Part shown: positions 6,615 to 9,033 of the stretch, piece after piece
Numbering within the stretch: the stretch's first letter is position 1
Layout of the letters: every line of letters begins with the position of its first letter
From: an uncultured Clostridia bacterium
GTDB lineage: Bacteria > Bacillota > Clostridia > Oscillospirales > Ruminococcaceae
DNA length: 9,033 nt
Direction of reading: 5' to 3'
Assembly (NCBI GenBank): GCA_947175655.1
Contig: CAMWNQ010000068.1
Coordinates: forward strand, 1 to 9,033
Notes under the pieces: generated by a model
The model's database searches: none
Told to the model about the DNA's origin: nothing
What the model saw: only the letters and a program-made list of their open reading frames with translations
Translations under genes and position numbers: made by a program

Positions 6615-7657
6615 AGGATATTAAAGAACATGGCGGAAATATATACAAATATGATATTAAATATGACTTTTCAGCAAATATAAATCCTCTGGGAATAACT
6701 GAAAATATTAAAAATGCATTAATAAATTCTTTGGATTTGTGTGATAAATATCCTGAACCGTATTCTGAAAAACTTGTATCAGCTATTGCCGAATGTAAGA
6801 AAATATCAGATAAAAAAATAGTATGCGGAAATGGTGCATCAGATTTGATTTACAGAATAATATCATATTTTAAACCTGAAAAATCATTGATTTTTGAACC
6901 GTCATTTAGTGAGTATGAAAAGGCATTGCGTGAATCTGAATCGGAATGTGAAGTAATAAAATATTATTTAAGTCCTGAAAAAAATTTTATTGCTGATGAA
7001 TCATTTTTAGATTTGCTTGATGAAAGTATTGATATGCTTATTATAGGAAATCCGAATAATCCCACGGGCTTAACGCTGAATCCGGAACTTATGGAAAGGG
7101 TTTCAAAAAAATGCATTGAAAATGATATATATTTTTTATGCGATGAGTGTTTCATTGATTTTATAAGAAATTCGGAAAAAGTAAGTGCATACAGATTTAT
7201 TAATAAAAATATGATAATTCTTAAAGCATTTACTAAAATATATGCAATGGCAGGAATACGACTTGGATATGCAGTTTTTGGTGATGAAAATATTGCAGAA
7301 AAGATAAAAACAACAGGTCAATGCTGGAGTGTTTCCGTACCAGCACAGTATGCAGGAATAACAGCTCTTAAAGAAACTGATTATATAGAAAATACAATCA
7401 GGCTTATTGAATCTGAACGCAGATTTTTAACTAAAAATATAAAAAAATTAGGAATAAAAGTTTTTAAATCGGAAGTTAATTTTATATTATGTTACAGTGA
7501 TTTTGAAGTTTATGAGATGCTTAAATCGGAAAAGATAGCTGTACGAAATTGTGAAAATTTTGATGGTCTGAATAAAAAATTTTTCCGCATAGCAGTAAGA
7601 AGCAATGAAGAAAATATTATATTGATAGATGCACTTAGGAGATGTTTAAATGGCTAA
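6611..7657 (+). CDS. cobD: L-threonine-O-3-phosphate decarboxylase CobD
   Basis: CobD is a PLP enzyme of the aminotransferase fold I group. It decarboxylates L-threonine phosphate to (R)-1-amino-2-propanol phosphate, the arm used by CbiB. Counting from TTG 6611 it has 348 residues. Features are EHGGN (6-10), DFSANINPLG (19-28), GNGASDLIYRI (73-83), EPSFSEYEKAL (96-106), IGNPNNPTGL (145-154), DECFIDF (178-184) with Asp178 facing the PLP ring nitrogen, and KAFTKIYAMAGIRLGY (205-220) with PLP Lys209. An FRIAVRS segment near the C-terminus supplies the carboxylate-binding Arg. The main alternative is histidinol-phosphate aminotransferase, which is very similar. The EHGGN and DFSANINPLG N-terminal motifs and the position between cbiB and cobQ favour CobD. 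No threonine kinase (PduX) is seen nearby, so threonine phosphate must come from elsewhere. Confidence 0.93.
   Translation: MKDIKEHGGNIYKYDIKYDFSANINPLGITENIKNALINSLDLCDKYPEPYSEKLVSAIAECKKISDKKIVCGNGASDLIYRIISYFKPEKSLIFEPSFSEYEKALRESESECEVIKYYLSPEKNFIADESFLDLLDESIDMLIIGNPNNPTGLTLNPELMERVSKKCIENDIYFLCDECFIDFIRNSEKVSAYRFINKNMIILKAFTKIYAMAGIRLGYAVFGDENIAEKIKTTGQCWSVSVPAQYAGITALKETDYIENTIRLIESERRFLTKNIKKLGIKVFKSEVNFILCYSDFEVYEMLKSEKIAVRNCENFDGLNKKFFRIAVRSNEENIILIDALRRCLNG
7637..7642 (+). promoter_or_regulatory. Ribosome binding site of cobQ
   Basis: AGGAGA lies within the last codons of cobD, 7 bases before ATG at 7650. It supports the 8-base overlap of the two genes. Confidence 0.75.
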
Positions 7658-9033
7658 ATCTATAATGATACAGGGAACAATGTCAAATGTTGGTAAAAGT
7701 CTTATAGTATCAGCACTTTGCAGAATATTCAGACAGGATGGCTATAAAGCAGTTCCATTTAAATCACAGAATATGGCTTTGAATTCATATATCACAAATG
7801 AAGGTCTTGAAATGGGAAGAGCACAGGCTATGCAGGCGGAATCTGCCGGCATTGAACCGTCTGTCCTGATGAATCCTATATTATTAAAGCCAACTACCAA
7901 TATAGGTTCACAGGTAATACTTAATGGAAAAGTCATAGGAAATATGAAAGCTTCTGAATATTTCAGACGTAAAAAAGAATTTATACCAGATATAATGAGG
8001 GCTTATAATGAACTTTCAGAAAAATATGACATAATAGTTATAGAGGGTGCAGGAAGTCCGGCAGAGATGAATCTTAAATCTGATGATATAGTAAATATGG
8101 GAATGGCAAAGCTTGCGGAATCACCAGTTATTTTGGCTGGGGATATTGACAGAGGCGGAATATTTGCACAACTTCTTGGAACTCTTATGCTTCTTGAAAA
8201 AGATGAACAGGATATGATAAAAGGACTGATTGTTAATAAATTCCGTGGTGATAAAAATATATTTAAAAGTGGTATTGATATTCTTGAAAACAAAGGAGGT
8301 AAACCAGTAATGGGAGTTGTTCCTTATATTGACTGTGATATTGATGATGAGGACAGTCTTTCGGAACGTCTTGAAGTCAGCAGAAAGAATGGCATTATAG
8401 ATATAGCAGTTATCAGGCTTCCCAAGATTTCAAATTTTACAGATTTTAATGTATTTTCGCATTATGAGGGAGTTTCAGTACGATATATTGAAAGAATGGG
8501 ACAGTTGAAAAAACCAGATTTGATAATAATTCCGGGAACTAAGAATACAATTGCAGATATTAAAGCTATACGTGAGAACGGGATAGAATCTGAGATAAAA
8601 AAATGTGCATCTGAAAATATACCAGTTTTCGGCATATGTGGCGGATATCAGATGCTTGGTGAAAAAATTTCAGACCCTTGCAATTCAGAGGGCGGAGGAG
8701 TCATTGAAGGTATGGGATTGCTTCCTTCAGAGACTATATTTGAACCAGTAAAAAATCAAAGATGTACAAGGGGGGTATTTGCGGAAACAGATGGAATATT
8801 TTCAGATTTATCCGGAACTCAATTTTATGGATATGAAATTCATATGGGAAGAACAAAGTCAGATTTAAAACCTCTGTTAAATATCGAAAATGGTTTGAAT
8901 GACGGAATATCTCAGAATAATATATATGGCTGTTATATTCACGGAATATTTGATAATCTGGAAGTATCAGAGAAAATTATAAAAGCATTATACAAAAAAC
9001 GTAATCTTGAATATAAAGAGGATAATAAAATAT
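7650..9033 (+). CDS. cobQ: Cobyric acid synthase CobQ/CbiP (3' partial)
   Basis: This enzyme amidates the b, d, e and g propionates of adenosylcobyrinate a,c-diamide, using glutamine and ATP, to give adenosylcobyric acid, the substrate of CbiB. The frame is open from ATG 7650 to the window end (461 residues), against about 500 for the family, so roughly 40 C-terminal residues are missing. The N-terminal ATPase domain has a variant P-loop, GTMSNVGKS (9-17), then FKSQNMALNSY (37-47), EGAGSPAEMNL (132-142) and GDIDRGGIFA (164-173). The amidotransferase domain has IIPGTKNT (293-300), nucleophile Cys330 in FGICGGYQML, and His431 in CYIHGIFD. The QNMALNSY and AGSPAEMNL motifs separate it from CbiA in the same operon. 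The start overlaps cobD by 8 bases. Confidence 0.97.
   Translation, partial: MAKSIMIQGTMSNVGKSLIVSALCRIFRQDGYKAVPFKSQNMALNSYITNEGLEMGRAQAMQAESAGIEPSVLMNPILLKPTTNIGSQVILNGKVIGNMKASEYFRRKKEFIPDIMRAYNELSEKYDIIVIEGAGSPAEMNLKSDDIVNMGMAKLAESPVILAGDIDRGGIFAQLLGTLMLLEKDEQDMIKGLIVNKFRGDKNIFKSGIDILENKGGKPVMGVVPYIDCDIDDEDSLSERLEVSRKNGIIDIAVIRLPKISNFTDFNVFSHYEGVSVRYIERMGQLKKPDLIIIPGTKNTIADIKAIRENGIESEIKKCASENIPVFGICGGYQMLGEKISDPCNSEGGGVIEGMGLLPSETIFEPVKNQRCTRGVFAETDGIFSDLSGTQFYGYEIHMGRTKSDLKPLLNIENGLNDGISQNNIYGCYIHGIFDNLEVSEKIIKALYKKRNLEYKEDNKI

Noticed and set aside
8003..8293. Minus-strand open frame of 96 residues near the 3' end
   Set aside because: It is antisense to cobQ, which reads continuously to the window edge with its motifs in order.

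Overview
The window is a single block of cobalamin (vitamin B12) biosynthesis genes, all on the + strand. The DNA is AT-rich, with heavy use of ATA, AGA and AAA codons and AGGAG-type ribosome binding sites. This fits a low-GC anaerobic Firmicute, probably a gut-type member of the Clostridia; no genus can be assigned from sequence alone. Both ends are open: the first gene starts before base 1 and the last runs past base 9033.

Layout, left to right: cbiE-cbiT fusion (5' end missing), cbiA, cobT, cobU, cobS, a second and shorter CobU-like gene, cobC, cbiB, cobD, and cobQ/cbiP (3' end missing). Ten genes cover the whole window. Every junction overlaps by 1 to 14 bases, so there is no intergenic DNA, and I see no promoter, riboswitch, terminator, RNA gene, repeat or mobile element. 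The transcription start and any cobalamin riboswitch must lie upstream.

Together the genes cover the later part of the pathway. CbiET completes ring methylation and decarboxylation at precorrin-6/7 (or the cobalt form). CbiA and CobQ amidate the ring carboxylates. CobD makes aminopropanol phosphate from threonine phosphate, and CbiB attaches the aminopropanol arm. CobU activates adenosylcobinamide, CobT activates the lower-ligand base, CobS joins the halves, and CobC removes the phosphate. Early ring genes, cobalt chelatase and the corrinoid adenosyltransferase are not in the window.

The most unusual point is the pair of CobU-family proteins flanking cobS. The first keeps the histidine region but has Arg in place of the P-loop Gly before Lys. 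The second keeps that Gly-Lys and a GIIP motif but lacks the histidine region and the P-loop Ser/Thr. They may share the two CobU activities, or one may have a new role. The rest is a recognisable, compact B12 operon; I do not see an undescribed system beyond this.
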